Shown one piece after another: positions 35,448 through 44,130 of a stretch of DNA of 63,713 nt. Made by a program: the position numbers and the translations under genes. The notes below the pieces were generated by a model, which was not told the origin of the DNA, did not search any database, and saw nothing but the letters and a program-made list of their open reading frames with translations. Origin of the DNA: Bacillota bacterium (GTDB taxonomy: Bacteria > Bacillota > Syntrophomonadia > Syntrophomonadales > Syntrophomonadaceae). Numbering within the stretch: the first letter of the stretch is position 1; each line of letters opens with the position of its first letter. Location of the stretch: positions 1 through 63,713 of the forward strand of contig JAEWZB010000019.1 of NCBI GenBank assembly GCA_023395515.1, given 5' to 3'.

Positions 35448-36236
35448 CTAAAAATCTTTTGTCATATATAAGTGCCGGGCTAAAAATAAAACTGCCATAG
35501 CCATGATGCTGATGATTATTACCGCTAAAACACTGATTTGGTTATGAATGAATATATCAGCTCCTGTTAGGTAGCGGTAAATATATAAACCTTTAAAGAG
35601 AGGGATATGGCTGGTTAAGCTTAATAATATCATGGTGGCTATACCTAAAATTATAGGTTTAACTACATCTTTAGCTAAAACGGAAAATAGAATAATTAAT
35701 GCATATAAGCATAAGGCGGCCGGCAGTATTTGTATAAAATATTGCAAAGACATTATCAAATTAAATTGGAAAGGCTTAAATAAGGCTATTATCGCCGGTA
35801 CCAGACATCCTAGTCCGACTATAATCACCAGAGAAACGGTCCCGGCATAAATTTTAGTCCAAAAAGTCTGGGCCCGGGTAAAATTAGTCAGTAAAAAACT
35901 ATTAGTTTCATGCTCAGTTTCCCGGGCAAAGCTGGAAAATCCCAATAATATTGTGCTTAATAATATTAATTGCATAAAGTTTTTACCAAACCATTGTGAC
36001 CATACATATAAATCAATATTGCTGGTTAATTCATCTATCTGCCGGATAATAACTTCCGGATTGATGAAATTACTTAGTATAGAATTTCTTATACCCCATT
36101 CGATTTGGGCTATATCAACCGATTTTTGAAAAAGCTCATAATAACCTAAAATAAAAATACCTGCTACTATGGTTAATACCAACATTACGGTTAGTCTGTA
36201 GCGCAATTCCCATAATTCTTTAGCAAATAAACTCAT
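35448..36236 (-). CDS. ABC-2 type transporter permease
   Basis: The 262-residue protein has six predicted membrane helices (~13-32, 85-105, 130-152, 160-180, 190-210, 232-252) and a large extracytoplasmic loop (~33-84), the ABC-2 permease pattern. FSSFARETEHETNSFLLT is the conserved cytoplasmic segment of YtrB/YtrC-type systems. The start overlaps the ATPase gene by 17 bases. With the ATPase and the GntR regulator it forms a Ytr-like exporter, commonly induced by cell-wall antibiotics. Confidence 0.87.
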   Translation of the reverse strand: MSLFAKELWELRYRLTVMLVLTIVAGIFILGYYELFQKSVDIAQIEWGIRNSILSNFINPEVIIRQIDELTSNIDLYVWSQWFGKNFMQLILLSTILLGFSSFARETEHETNSFLLTNFTRAQTFWTKIYAGTVSLVIIVGLGCLVPAIIALFKPFQFNLIMSLQYFIQILPAALCLYALIILFSVLAKDVVKPIILGIATMILLSLTSHIPLFKGLYIYRYLTGADIFIHNQISVLAVIIISIMAMAVLFLARHLYMTKDF

Positions 36237-37071
36237 GTTGTACCTCCCCCTCTATTACATTAAGAAAGATGTCTTTTAAATTAACTTCTAAAGCCTGTAA
36301 TTCGGCGGGTAAGTGAGGTTGGTTTTTTAGCCCGATTAAAATAGATTTTTCTCCTGCCCGGCGCCAGGTTAGTATATCTAAACCATTAGTACTAACTGCT
36401 TTATCAGTCACCAGCATATATAATTTTTCTTTTAAATCATCGATAACGTCATTTACTATTAGCTGGCCTGATTTAATAATGGCAATAGTATCCGCAGTTT
36501 CTTCTACCTCATTTAACTGATGGGAGGAGAATAAAATCGTTTTGGCCTGACTGCTTTCTTCTTTTAGTAAACTAAGCATGCGCTCTTGCATTATCGGGTC
36601 CAGTCCTTGAGTAGGCTCATCTAATATTAAAAAAGGAACATCTTTAGAAAAAGTTAAAATGGCATAAAGCTGAGTCTTTTCCCCATAGGATAAGGTACTG
36701 ATCTTTTTAGCCATAGGCAAAGGGAATCTATCAAGTAAGGTTTTCGTTTTATCTTTATTCCAATAAACCACGGAATAGCTGGCGAAAGCCAGCATTTGGC
36801 TTACGGTCATATCTTCGTATAAATTCTTGTGTCCCGGCATATAGCTAATATTTTTTATAATAAGACCTTCGGTAATATTCTGCCCTATAAGGTTAATTTG
36901 GCCCTGGTTAGGGTAAAGCAACTTTACAATCAACTTAATTAAGGTGGTTTTGCCTGCGCCATTAGGTCCTATTAAGCCGGTAATACTACCTTCTTTAACC
37001 TTAAATTGCGGGATAGATAACTTAAAACCGCTTTTATCATAGCTTTTAACTAAATTATTAATTTCCAGCAT
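36220..37071 (-). CDS. ABC transporter ATP-binding protein
   Basis: The 283-residue ATPase has Walker A GPNGAGKTTLIK, signature LSYGEKTQ (a variant of LSGGQ), Walker B FLILDEPTQGLDP and the switch His in LFSSHQLNEVEETAD. It powers the ABC-2 permease encoded just downstream. The gene's ATG overlaps the regulator's stop by one base, showing tight coupling. The altered signature (YGE in place of GGQ) is common in the YtrB/YhcH group. Confidence 0.93.
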   Translation of the reverse strand: MLEINNLVKSYDKSGFKLSIPQFKVKEGSITGLIGPNGAGKTTLIKLIVKLLYPNQGQINLIGQNITEGLIIKNISYMPGHKNLYEDMTVSQMLAFASYSVVYWNKDKTKTLLDRFPLPMAKKISTLSYGEKTQLYAILTFSKDVPFLILDEPTQGLDPIMQERMLSLLKEESSQAKTILFSSHQLNEVEETADTIAIIKSGQLIVNDVIDDLKEKLYMLVTDKAVSTNGLDILTWRRAGEKSILIGLKNQPHLPAELQALEVNLKDIFLNVIEGEVQHEFIC

Positions 37072-37466
37072 TATTTCTTGTCACCTCCATAAATACTATG
37101 AATAATCTCGTCTAGCAAAGAACGGAGTGCAGATTCATTAAGATTATATTTTTGCGCAGTTAACAAGGTGTCATATAGCTCGCCTCTAATAAGATTAAGA
37201 GCTATTTCCTCTATAACCTGCTCATTATGACCTGATATAAAGCTGCCTACTCCCGGCCGGGAATAAATATAGCCTTCCCCTTCTAAGTCACGGTATGCCC
37301 GGGCTGCAGTATTAGGATTTATATTTAGTTCTTTGGCTAATTCTCTGATAGAGGGAAGCGGTTCCTCAGCTTTAATTTTTCCGCTTATTATAGCTGCTTT
37401 TATTTGGGCAATAATTTGCTGATAAACAGGTATTCCCGAATGAAAGTCTATTTTAAACCATAACAA
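37071..37466 (-). CDS. GntR-family repressor, YtrA subfamily
   Basis: The ~131-residue protein has an N-terminal winged helix (IPVYQQIIAQIKAAIISGKI, then LPSIRELAKELNINPNTAARAYRDLE) and only a short helical C-terminal tail, which defines the YtrA subfamily. These repress their own ABC transporter operon. The frame opens with GTG at 37475, but AAGGGGTGA overlaps that codon and fits TTG at 37466, so I prefer the latter. An inverted repeat fitting a YtrA operator lies about 25 bases upstream. Confidence 0.9.
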   Translation of the reverse strand: MLWFKIDFHSGIPVYQQIIAQIKAAIISGKIKAEEPLPSIRELAKELNINPNTAARAYRDLEGEGYIYSRPGVGSFISGHNEQVIEEIALNLIRGELYDTLLTAQKYNLNESALRSLLDEIIHSIYGGDKK

Positions 37467-37490
37467 TGATGTCACCCCTTGCAGTCCTAA

Positions 37491-37513
37491 CTGTACTAGT
37501 AATATTAATACAG
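37491..37513 (-). promoter_or_regulatory. Candidate YtrA-type operator
   Basis: CTGTA at 37491-37495 and TACAG at 37509-37513 are inverted repeats separated by exactly 13 bases. The described B. subtilis YtrA operator is, as I recall, an AGTGTA/TACACT pair with the same 13-base spacing. It lies between the regulator start and the likely promoter, which fits autoregulation. Confidence 0.6.
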
Positions 37514-37711
37514 ATAAGACAGAAAATCAAGTAATTTTTTGGGGCCGGTTAAACACCAACCATATTAATAATTATGAATAATTGCCAAAGAGTTTTTCAG
37601 GGATTTTTTAAAGCAGAGGTTGCAGGGAAATGGTTTATAGGCATGGTTTTTAAAATTTAATTCTTACCCCGGCCCTGGGCAATTCACTGGCAGGCCGTTA
37701 GGCAACTGCCT

Positions 37712-37758
37712 ATTCCCCCGGCTGCCGGGAGGAAGAGCTACCAGCAGTCCGGGGGAAT
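37712..37758. repeat. Long GC-rich hairpin in an otherwise empty gap
   Basis: ATTCCCCCGG (37712-37721) pairs with CCGGGGGAAT (37749-37758), extended by TGC/GCA with one bulge. The 37.5-37.87 kb gap contains no gene; this hairpin is its main feature. It is GC-rich compared with its surroundings, so it may be an inserted REP-like unit. Confidence 0.6.
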
Positions 37759-37874
37759 GGCTTTAGTTATAATTAGGATGAAGTTTTCCGATACGTTCGT
37801 AGGTACAGGCTAAAAGGGAATTGCAGCGTATTTTGACCTGTGCTATTATCGGGATATATCCAGTTCTGTTACGG

Positions 37875-38615
37875 CTAGTGTACTTCAAAATCGCAGTTCA
37901 TTACCGCAGTAATTTCCTTTTCCAGGGAATAGGTATCGTTTATCCCATAATCCGATATCTCGTTGGAATACAAAGGGGTAATCTGAAAAACGCCCATTCT
38001 AGCGGCCCGCAGCCCGCCCACCTTACTTTTGCTGTTCTTGGCGATCTGCTCTGCCCGGGTGTAGGCATCTTGGGTAGCCAGCGCCAGCATTTCCACTTTC
38101 AAATCGGCAATCTTGGTATAGAAATACTGGGGGGGATTTGATTGAAATTCTACACCCTGATTGATAAGTTGGGTAGCTTCCCGTGACAATACAGTAATCT
38201 TATCCACATCCTGGCTGCGGATTTCCACTTGAATATACAGTCGGTAAGATTCTATTTCATTGGTATACTGGCCGCTGGGCAATATTCGGTTGCGGGTTTC
38301 GGTATTGATGGAAGAGAATATAATATCCTTTTCGCTAAACCCCTGTTCCACCAGATAATTCCGCACTAGTTTCTGGCTCTCCACCAACTGGTCGTAAGCC
38401 TCGGCAAGTTGGGGCGCCTGAGCCGCAAAGCTGCCGGTCCATACTGCCTGATCTGATTTAATCTGCTGCTTGGCCGATCCGGTCACGGTAATGACATTGT
38501 CCACCGCTTTCATTTCGACCAGACTGCTGCCGGCCACCTGTGCCGACAACACCAAGCCCAGGGCCAGGATTGCGGCCACCGCTATCCAGGTCCATTGACT
38601 GCGTTCCCCATTCAT
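37875..38615 (-). CDS. SIMPL-domain (DUF541) exported protein
   Basis: The 246-residue protein has an N-terminal hydrophobic segment (~9-30) acting as signal or anchor, then a SIMPL domain: VITVTGSAKQQIKSDQAVW, GFSEKDIIFSSINTETR, YRLYIQVEIRSQDVDKI and the C-terminal DAYTRAEQIAKNSKSKVGGL with DYGINDTYSLEKEITAVMN. Members (E. coli YggE, Brucella BP26) form envelope rings of unclear function linked with oxidative stress. GGGGAGG precedes the ATG. GC content is higher than in the neighbours, and the gene stands alone. Confidence 0.9.
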   Translation of the reverse strand: MNGERSQWTWIAVAAILALGLVLSAQVAGSSLVEMKAVDNVITVTGSAKQQIKSDQAVWTGSFAAQAPQLAEAYDQLVESQKLVRNYLVEQGFSEKDIIFSSINTETRNRILPSGQYTNEIESYRLYIQVEIRSQDVDKITVLSREATQLINQGVEFQSNPPQYFYTKIADLKVEMLALATQDAYTRAEQIAKNSKSKVGGLRAARMGVFQITPLYSNEISDYGINDTYSLEKEITAVMNCDFEVH

Positions 38616-38833
38616 AATACATCGCCTCCCCGTTTAATATAATCATGATATGCAATAAATTCTATAAAACTTTCACTAGTCCCGCCCCCATCACACCCGG
38701 AAAATCAAGCTGTAAAATAAAGGGGACTAAATTCTTGTCATTTATTTATTTTCTTGATATAATCGTATCTGCAGTTTATTTATATTATCAGCAGATATGA
38801 GAGTTTAATAATGATAGTATAAGGAAAACTTTA

Positions 38834-38839
38834 TATAAT
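38834..38839 (+). promoter_or_regulatory. Possible -10 box of rpmE
   Basis: A perfect TATAAT lies 36 bases before the rpmE start codon. The -35 region at the right distance (ATGATA) is a poor match. A TATCTGC/GCAGATA hairpin lies about 50 bases upstream of the box. Confidence 0.4.
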
Positions 38840-38874
38840 GTTGTTATAGTTTGACCCGAAAAGAGGTGAAACAG

Positions 38875-39078
38875 GTGAAGGAAAAAATACATCCTCAATA
38901 TCATCGCGCGTCAGCCAGATGTGCCTGCGGAAATGAAGTGGAACTAGGTTCAACTAAAGAAAGTATAAAAGTAGAAATTTGCTCCAAGTGTCATCCCTTT
39001 TATACCGGTAATAAAAGCCGGGTGGTAGACACAACCGGGCGAGTAGATAGGTTTAAGAAAAAGTACGGTTTAGCATAA
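38875..39078 (+). CDS. rpmE: 50S ribosomal protein L31, zinc-binding type
   Basis: The 67-residue protein has the L31 sequence KEKIHPQYHRASARCACGN and the second cysteine pair CSKCHPFYTG, the zinc-ribbon (C+) form; C- paralogues lack these cysteines. The longer frame from TTG at 38851 is rejected because AGAGGTGA stands eight bases before GTG at 38875 and the resulting N-terminus matches L31. In most Firmicutes this gene directly follows rho. A terminator follows. Confidence 0.95.
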   Translation: MKEKIHPQYHRASARCACGNEVELGSTKESIKVEICSKCHPFYTGNKSRVVDTTGRVDRFKKKYGLA

Positions 39079-39080
39079 TT

Positions 39081-39110
39081 AATAGCAGGGCTTTGGTCTC
39101 TGCTATTTTT
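39081..39110 (+). terminator. Intrinsic terminator of rpmE
   Basis: AATAGCAG (39081-39088) pairs with CTGCTATT (39100-39107), ending in five T. Confidence 0.85.
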
Positions 39111-39157
39111 CTTATACTATTAGATGAAGTATAATGTTCTAATGGTAATAGTATAAG
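39111..39157. repeat. Covarying palindromic repeat, copy A
   Basis: CTTATACTATTA (39111-39122) and TAATAGTATAAG (39146-39157) are perfect inverted arms around AAGTATAATGTTCTAATGG. A second copy lies at 53440-53483 with compensatory arm changes and the same loop core and 3' flank (AAGAAAAACTA). Both follow a terminator T run. A lone right-arm-like sequence also lies at 38813-38831. Confidence 0.75.
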
Positions 39158-39181
39158 AAAAACTAAGGCTGGTGATTATAT

Positions 39182-40081
39182 ATGAAAAAACCTTCATACG
39201 GAGGTATGGCAGTTATAGAAGGGGTTATGATGCGTGGCCCTAAAACTGCGGCTGTGGCAGTTCGCAAACCAGATGGAACTATAGAGTTAGAAAAGGAAGA
39301 AGTTAAGAGCCTGGCTGATCGCTGGCCTTTTCTTAAATGGCCTTTTATAAGAGGGACATATATGCTGGGTAGCTCAATGGTTTTAGGCATTAGAATGCTT
39401 AATATGTCGGCTAATATGTCTATGGATGAAGAAGAAGAGGAATTAACCACCAAGGAAATATTTTTCACTGGTTTATTTGCGTTTGTTTTAGCCATTTTAT
39501 TATTTGTAGTTCTACCTACGGCTATAGTCCATTTTACTAGTCAATTTTTAGGTGGGGTAGTATTACAAAATATAGTAGAAGGAATTATCCGGATTACTTT
39601 TTTTCTGTTATATGTATATTTCATTGCTAAGATGGATGAAATTGACCGGGTATTTATGTACCATGGGGCCGAACATAAAACGATTTCTACTTATGAGGCC
39701 GGAGAAGAGCTGACCATAGAAAATGCGCGTAAGTTTAGTACCCTGCATCCGCGCTGCGGGACTAGTTTTTTATTAATCGTAATGATTATTTCTATTTTTG
39801 TCTTTGCCTTGTTAGGGTCAGGGGATTTATTTTATCGGGTCTGGTCCAGGTTGGCGGTATTGCCCGTCGTAGCCGGATTAGGATACGAGTTTATAAAGTT
39901 TTCGGGTACTTGTTATGATAATAAATGGGCGAAATATTTAATAGCTCCAGGTCTAGTGTTACAAAAGCTTACGACCAGGGAACCGGATGATAGCCAACTG
40001 GAAGTAGCTATTACAGCCCTGAAAGCGGTGCTGGTAATAGATGAACAAGAGTTGGCCGGGGCTGCCGTTGAAAAAGGTTAA
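39182..40081 (+). CDS. yqhQ: DUF1385 (YqhQ) membrane protein
   Basis: The 299-residue protein matches the DUF1385/YqhQ family: N-terminal YGGMAVIEGVMMRGPK, several membrane helices (~96-120, 135-160, 200-222, 225-240), and the conserved MYHGAEHKTISTYE, LHPRCGTSFLL and FSGTCYDNKWAKYL. The His and Cys in these motifs suggest metal binding or catalysis, but the function is unknown. It precedes prfA by 12 bases, as commonly seen in Clostridia (rpmE-yqhQ-prfA-prmC). Confidence 0.92.
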   Translation: MKKPSYGGMAVIEGVMMRGPKTAAVAVRKPDGTIELEKEEVKSLADRWPFLKWPFIRGTYMLGSSMVLGIRMLNMSANMSMDEEEEELTTKEIFFTGLFAFVLAILLFVVLPTAIVHFTSQFLGGVVLQNIVEGIIRITFFLLYVYFIAKMDEIDRVFMYHGAEHKTISTYEAGEELTIENARKFSTLHPRCGTSFLLIVMIISIFVFALLGSGDLFYRVWSRLAVLPVVAGLGYEFIKFSGTCYDNKWAKYLIAPGLVLQKLTTREPDDSQLEVAITALKAVLVIDEQELAGAAVEKG

Positions 40082-40093
40082 GGAGGAATATAC

Positions 40094-41161
40094 TTGCTGC
40101 ACAGGTTAGAGAAACTAGAAGAAAAATACGAAGAATTAACTAATCTTCTCAGTCAGCCCGAAATCATTTCAGAACAAAGTAAATATCAGAAATATGCTAA
40201 AGCTCATGCGGAATTAACTGATGTAGTAACTAAATACCGGGAATATAAATCTGTTGTGGAACAGATTAAAGATAGTAAGGAAATGCTGGCTGGTGAAAAA
40301 GATGAAGAATTTCGCCAAATGCTAGTGGAAGAGTTAGATGACTTAGAAAAAAGGGAAAGTACAATTGAGTCAGAATTAAAAATCTTACTTTTACCTAAAG
40401 ACCCTAATGATGAAAAAAGCGTTATCATGGAAATTAGGGCGGGAACCGGCGGAGATGAAGCAGCTTTATTTGCAGCAAATTTATTCCGTATGTATACCAG
40501 ATTTGCTGAAGAGCAAGGCTGGAAAATTGATTTAATGGATTCCCACTATACAGATATAGGGGGAATTAAGGAAATAATTTTCGTGATAGACGGCAATGGA
40601 GCTTATAGTAAGCTTAAGTATGAATCAGGAGTACACCGGGTGCAACGGATTCCTTCTACCGAATCAGGGGGAAGAATTCATACTTCTGCGGCTACGGTGG
40701 CGGTTTTGCCTGAAGCGGAAGAGGTTGAAGTAGATATTGACCAGAATGAACTGCGTATTGATGTATATTGTTCCAGTGGCCCGGGCGGGCAATCAGTTAA
40801 TACTACCCAATCAGCAGTTAGAATTACTCATATACCCACCGGCTTAGTAGTAACTTGTCAGGATGAAAAATCCCAGCATAAAAACAAAGCTAAGGCCTTA
40901 AGAGTTTTAAGAGCCAGGTTAAAAGAAATTTGGGAAGACGAGAAAAATGCCGAATTAGCTGGTGCCCGCAAGAATCAAGTAGGTTCCGGGGATCGCAGCG
41001 AGCGGATTCGAACTTATAATTTTCCCCAAGGCCGGGTGAGTGACCATAGAATTAACCTTACTTTGCATAAGTTAGAGGCTATTTTAGAAGGGCAGCTTAC
41101 GGAAATAGTAGAAGCCTTAATAACTCACGACCAGGCAGAACGATTGAAACAGGTGGACTAA
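40094..41161 (+). CDS. prfA: Peptide chain release factor 1
   Basis: The 355-residue factor recognises UAA and UAG and triggers peptide release. The GGQ motif lies at 231-233 in SSGPGGQSVNTTQSAV; the anticodon-mimic region and EIRAGTGGDEAALF are present. TTG at 40094 is placed by AGGAGG eight bases upstream. The stop is two bases before prmC, which encodes the enzyme that methylates the GGQ glutamine. Confidence 0.97.
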   Translation: MLHRLEKLEEKYEELTNLLSQPEIISEQSKYQKYAKAHAELTDVVTKYREYKSVVEQIKDSKEMLAGEKDEEFRQMLVEELDDLEKRESTIESELKILLLPKDPNDEKSVIMEIRAGTGGDEAALFAANLFRMYTRFAEEQGWKIDLMDSHYTDIGGIKEIIFVIDGNGAYSKLKYESGVHRVQRIPSTESGGRIHTSAATVAVLPEAEEVEVDIDQNELRIDVYCSSGPGGQSVNTTQSAVRITHIPTGLVVTCQDEKSQHKNKAKALRVLRARLKEIWEDEKNAELAGARKNQVGSGDRSERIRTYNFPQGRVSDHRINLTLHKLEAILEGQLTEIVEALITHDQAERLKQVD

Positions 41162-41162
41162 A

Positions 41163-42011
41163 GTGCGTGATAATTGGATAATTCAAGATTTACTGGCCTG
41201 GACTACCAGCTTTTTCAGCCAGAAAGGAATAGATAATCCTCGCCTGGAGGCGGAAATATTATTGGCCCGGGTTCTTAACAGAGACCGGGTCTATTTGTAT
41301 GCTAATTTTGACCGTCCCGTCGATCTTAGGGAACGAGATTTATTCCGTGATTATATTAAACGGCGGGTTAAAGGGGAACCGACTGCGTATATTGTAGGCT
41401 GTAAAGAATTCATGTCGCTTAATTTTAAAGTAACTTCTGATGTATTAATACCTCGTCCTGATACGGAGATATTAGTAGAAAGTGTCCTGGAAACAGTAAA
41501 ACCAGAAAATACGGTTAAAATCTGTGATGTAGGTACGGGCTCCGGGGCCATTGCCATAAGCTTAGCTTATTATTTGCCCCATGCAGTAGTTTACGCTACG
41601 GATATATCACCGGCAGCCTTAGAGGTAGCCCGGGAAAATGCAGCTAATAATCGGGTGAATATTAATTTCCTGCAAGGTAATTTGTTGGAGCCTATACCTG
41701 ATACGGAGAAATTCGATATTTTTACAGCTAACTTACCCTACATAGCTCCAGATGAGTTGGAATTATTAGACCATGAGGTAAAAGATTTTGAACCTATAAT
41801 CGCTTTAGTAGCTCCAGGTGATGGCCTTGACTTATACCGAGAGTTAATTCCCCCAGTCTGGGAGCGTTTAAATAAGGGCGGTTATGTGTTTTTTGAAATA
41901 TCCCATAACCAAGGGGCCGGTGCTTATAAGCTTATGCAAGACTTTACCGATGTAGTTTTACTGCAAGATTTAGCAGGCCGGGACCGAGTCATAAGAGCAC
42001 GAAAGGGGTAA
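41163..42011 (+). CDS. prmC: Release factor glutamine methyltransferase PrmC
   Basis: The 282-residue SAM-dependent enzyme methylates the GGQ glutamine of release factors. It has the N-terminal helical domain (~1-75), motif I VGTGSGAIAISLAY, YATDISPAALEVA and the active-site tetrapeptide as NLPY (FTANLPYIAP) where most members have NPPY. NLPY occurs in a minority of PrmC proteins, so it is probably still active. The GTG start lies one base after the prfA stop, showing coupling. Confidence 0.93.
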   Translation: MRDNWIIQDLLAWTTSFFSQKGIDNPRLEAEILLARVLNRDRVYLYANFDRPVDLRERDLFRDYIKRRVKGEPTAYIVGCKEFMSLNFKVTSDVLIPRPDTEILVESVLETVKPENTVKICDVGTGSGAIAISLAYYLPHAVVYATDISPAALEVARENAANNRVNINFLQGNLLEPIPDTEKFDIFTANLPYIAPDELELLDHEVKDFEPIIALVAPGDGLDLYRELIPPVWERLNKGGYVFFEISHNQGAGAYKLMQDFTDVVLLQDLAGRDRVIRARKG

Positions 42012-42016
42012 TATAT

Positions 42017-43012
42017 CTGGAAACGCTTTATTTAAAAGTCGATGCTTTTAAACCGGAAATAGATTTAATAAATCAGGCCGTACATTTATTGAACCAGGGC
42101 AAAGTAGTGGCTTTTCCCACTGAAACCGTTTATGGTGTAGGGGCCGCCGCTTTTGACTCCCAGGCTGTACAGGAAGTTTTCCGCATAAAAAAAAGACCTG
42201 CCTCTAACCCTTTACTAGTTCATATAAGTAATATTAAACAAGCAGAACAGGTGGCCGGCCCTATTACTACCTTAGCTTCCAAGCTTATGGAGCATTTTTG
42301 GCCCGGCCCCTTGTCCTTAATCTTACCTGCCCATAATAACATTCCGGCTTTAGTTACAGGAGGGCAAAGCAATGTAGGTTTAAGAATGCCTTCTCATCCA
42401 GTAGCGATTATGTTGATTGAAGGTTCAGGCCCTCTGGCAGCTACCAGTGCTAATTTGTCAGGAAATTTTAGTCCTACCACCGCTCAGCATGTTAGGGATG
42501 ACCTGGACGGGAAAATTGCGGCCTTAATTGATGCCGGCCCTACTGGAATAGGTATAGAATCAACTATTATTGATTTGAGTAATGATCTTCCTAAGGTTCT
42601 TCGCTTAGGAGGCATTGCGGTGGAGGAAATTGAGGAAACTATAGGTATGAAGCTTGACTATTTAGGGGCTAATAATGAGAAACCAGCTAATTATCATAAC
42701 CTGGCTAAGGTAATTTTAAGTGAAGATGAAGACAGTTTCACCAGTCAGGTTAATAATTTAGTAAAAGATAATAAAAAAGTAGGAATTGTTCATAATAACT
42801 ACTTTCCCCGACATATGATTAGAAATGTATATAAAGAATATGAACTTAATCTTAGTCAACCAGGTGCAGAGCTATTCAGTTTACTAAGAGATGCCGAGTA
42901 TGCCAGCTTAGATGTATTAGTTTTTGCTCCTTGGCCTGATAACCTGGAAGGGGTTAATAAAGCCTTGCTGGACAGAATTAATAAAGCCGCAGGGAAAAGT
43001 AGTACTAAGTAA
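42017..43012 (+). CDS. tsaC: L-threonylcarbamoyladenylate synthase (TsaC/Sua5), probable CTG start
   Basis: The enzyme makes threonylcarbamoyl-AMP for t6A37 tRNA modification. YrdC-fold motifs are clear: VVAFPTETVYGVGA, FRIKKRPASNPLLVHI, FWPGPLSLILP, VGLRMPSHPVA and AATSANLSG, followed by a Sua5-type C-terminal domain (331 residues overall). The first ATG/GTG/TTG in frame is TTG at 42089, which would cut into the domain. Homology-like sequence (LYLKVDAF, DLINQAVHLLNQG) continues upstream to CTG at 42017, about eight bases after AAAGGGG. CTG is therefore the likely start. It follows the prmC stop by five bases. Confidence 0.9.
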   Translation: METLYLKVDAFKPEIDLINQAVHLLNQGKVVAFPTETVYGVGAAAFDSQAVQEVFRIKKRPASNPLLVHISNIKQAEQVAGPITTLASKLMEHFWPGPLSLILPAHNNIPALVTGGQSNVGLRMPSHPVAIMLIEGSGPLAATSANLSGNFSPTTAQHVRDDLDGKIAALIDAGPTGIGIESTIIDLSNDLPKVLRLGGIAVEEIEETIGMKLDYLGANNEKPANYHNLAKVILSEDEDSFTSQVNNLVKDNKKVGIVHNNYFPRHMIRNVYKEYELNLSQPGAELFSLLRDAEYASLDVLVFAPWPDNLEGVNKALLDRINKAAGKSSTK

Positions 43013-43026
43013 AGGGAGATTTGCTT

Positions 43027-43617
43027 ATGTATGAACAGATGGCTACTATATTATTAGTAGCTGTAGTCTTAGGCATGGATGCCTTCTCACTTTCTATGGG
43101 CATGGGGTTACAAGGGGTTACTCGTAAATACGAGGTGAAATTCATTGTTATAGTAGCAGTATTACACGTTATTATGCCCTTGCTGGGGTTAAGCTTAGGC
43201 CTGGCCGTCGGCAAATTATTAGGGGTATGGGCAGCTTGTATCGGCGCCTTAATTTTGGCCTATATAGGAATAGATTTTTTGCGTAAAGGTTATGGTGAAA
43301 TAAAGACCCAGACTTATTCTTTTAAAGATGGACTAACAGCTTTGCAGCCTGATAAAAAGCCAGATAGTGATGATTGGTGGACCATCATCCTGCTGGGGGT
43401 CTCAGTGAGCATGGATGCTTTAACCGTAGGCTTTAGTTTAGGTACCTTGCGGATGCCTATAATAGTTACCGTAGTTATCATGGGTTTGATGGCAGGGGCT
43501 ATGACTTTACTTGGTTTTATAGGTGGACGAGTATTTAGCCGCATAGTGGGAAGCTATGCTCAAATTATGGGCGGAATAATATTATTAGTTTTAGCCATAA
43601 AGTTAGTTATATTATAA
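43027..43617 (+). CDS. mntP: Manganese efflux pump MntP family
   Basis: The 196-residue protein has six membrane helices with the two internal repeats of MntP: GMDAFSLSMGMG in the first half and VSMDALTVGFSLG in the second, each with the conserved Asp in a helix. It exports Mn2+. The TTG at 43021 is too close to GGGAG; ATG at 43027 is better spaced. Its place between tsaC and ywlE matches ywlD of Bacillus. A yybP-ykoY manganese riboswitch was looked for and not seen. Confidence 0.9.
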   Translation: MYEQMATILLVAVVLGMDAFSLSMGMGLQGVTRKYEVKFIVIVAVLHVIMPLLGLSLGLAVGKLLGVWAACIGALILAYIGIDFLRKGYGEIKTQTYSFKDGLTALQPDKKPDSDDWWTIILLGVSVSMDALTVGFSLGTLRMPIIVTVVIMGLMAGAMTLLGFIGGRVFSRIVGSYAQIMGGIILLVLAIKLVIL

Positions 43618-43663
43618 AATTATGGCAAGCGAAACTTTTCTGCATTAATGAGGAGGGATTCTG

Positions 43664-44110
43664 ATGTTTAAGGTCTTATTTGTATGTACAGGCAATACTT
43701 GTCGGAGTCCAATGGCCCAAGCCCTGTTAACTAAGTTATGGGCAGAAGAAAATAGGGATGAAAAGATTATGGTAATGTCGGCAGGGCTGTTTACCAGTGA
43801 TGATATGCCGGCCAGTGCTGAAGCTATACAAGTTATGCAAGAACAGGGGATAGATATTTCTGAGCATAAGTCTAGACAACTTAATGAAGAAATTATCAAA
43901 CAAGCTAATCTGATCTTGACTATGACTGATGCCCATCGTAGAGCCGTAATCGATAAATTTCCTAACTATGAATCATTAGTATATACTTTAACTGAATATA
44001 TGAATTATACCGGAGATATAGTTGACCCTTATGGGAGAGGGGTGTCTGCCTACTATGAGACGGCCGCACAGCTTAAGGAACTTATGGCCGAGCTGGTAAA
44101 GATGCTGTAA
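43664..44110 (+). CDS. Low-molecular-weight protein phosphatase (YwlE-like)
   Basis: The 148-residue protein has the P-loop VCTGNTCRSPMAQ near the N-terminus (C-x4-CR: nucleophile Cys and Arg) and the acid in DPYGRGVSAYYETA. YwlE removes phosphate from arginine; the Thr in the P-loop (GNTCRS) is the residue linked with arginine specificity as I recall, so protein-arginine phosphatase is the better guess over tyrosine. AGGAGG precedes the ATG. Its position after mntP matches ywlE in Bacillus. Confidence 0.92.
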   Translation: MFKVLFVCTGNTCRSPMAQALLTKLWAEENRDEKIMVMSAGLFTSDDMPASAEAIQVMQEQGIDISEHKSRQLNEEIIKQANLILTMTDAHRRAVIDKFPNYESLVYTLTEYMNYTGDIVDPYGRGVSAYYETAAQLKELMAELVKML

Positions 44111-44130
44111 AGGGTGAGGAGTAAGGTGTT

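Noticed and set aside
43005..43030. Manganese riboswitch before mntP
   Set aside because: Only nine bases separate tsaC and mntP, which is too short for a leader element.
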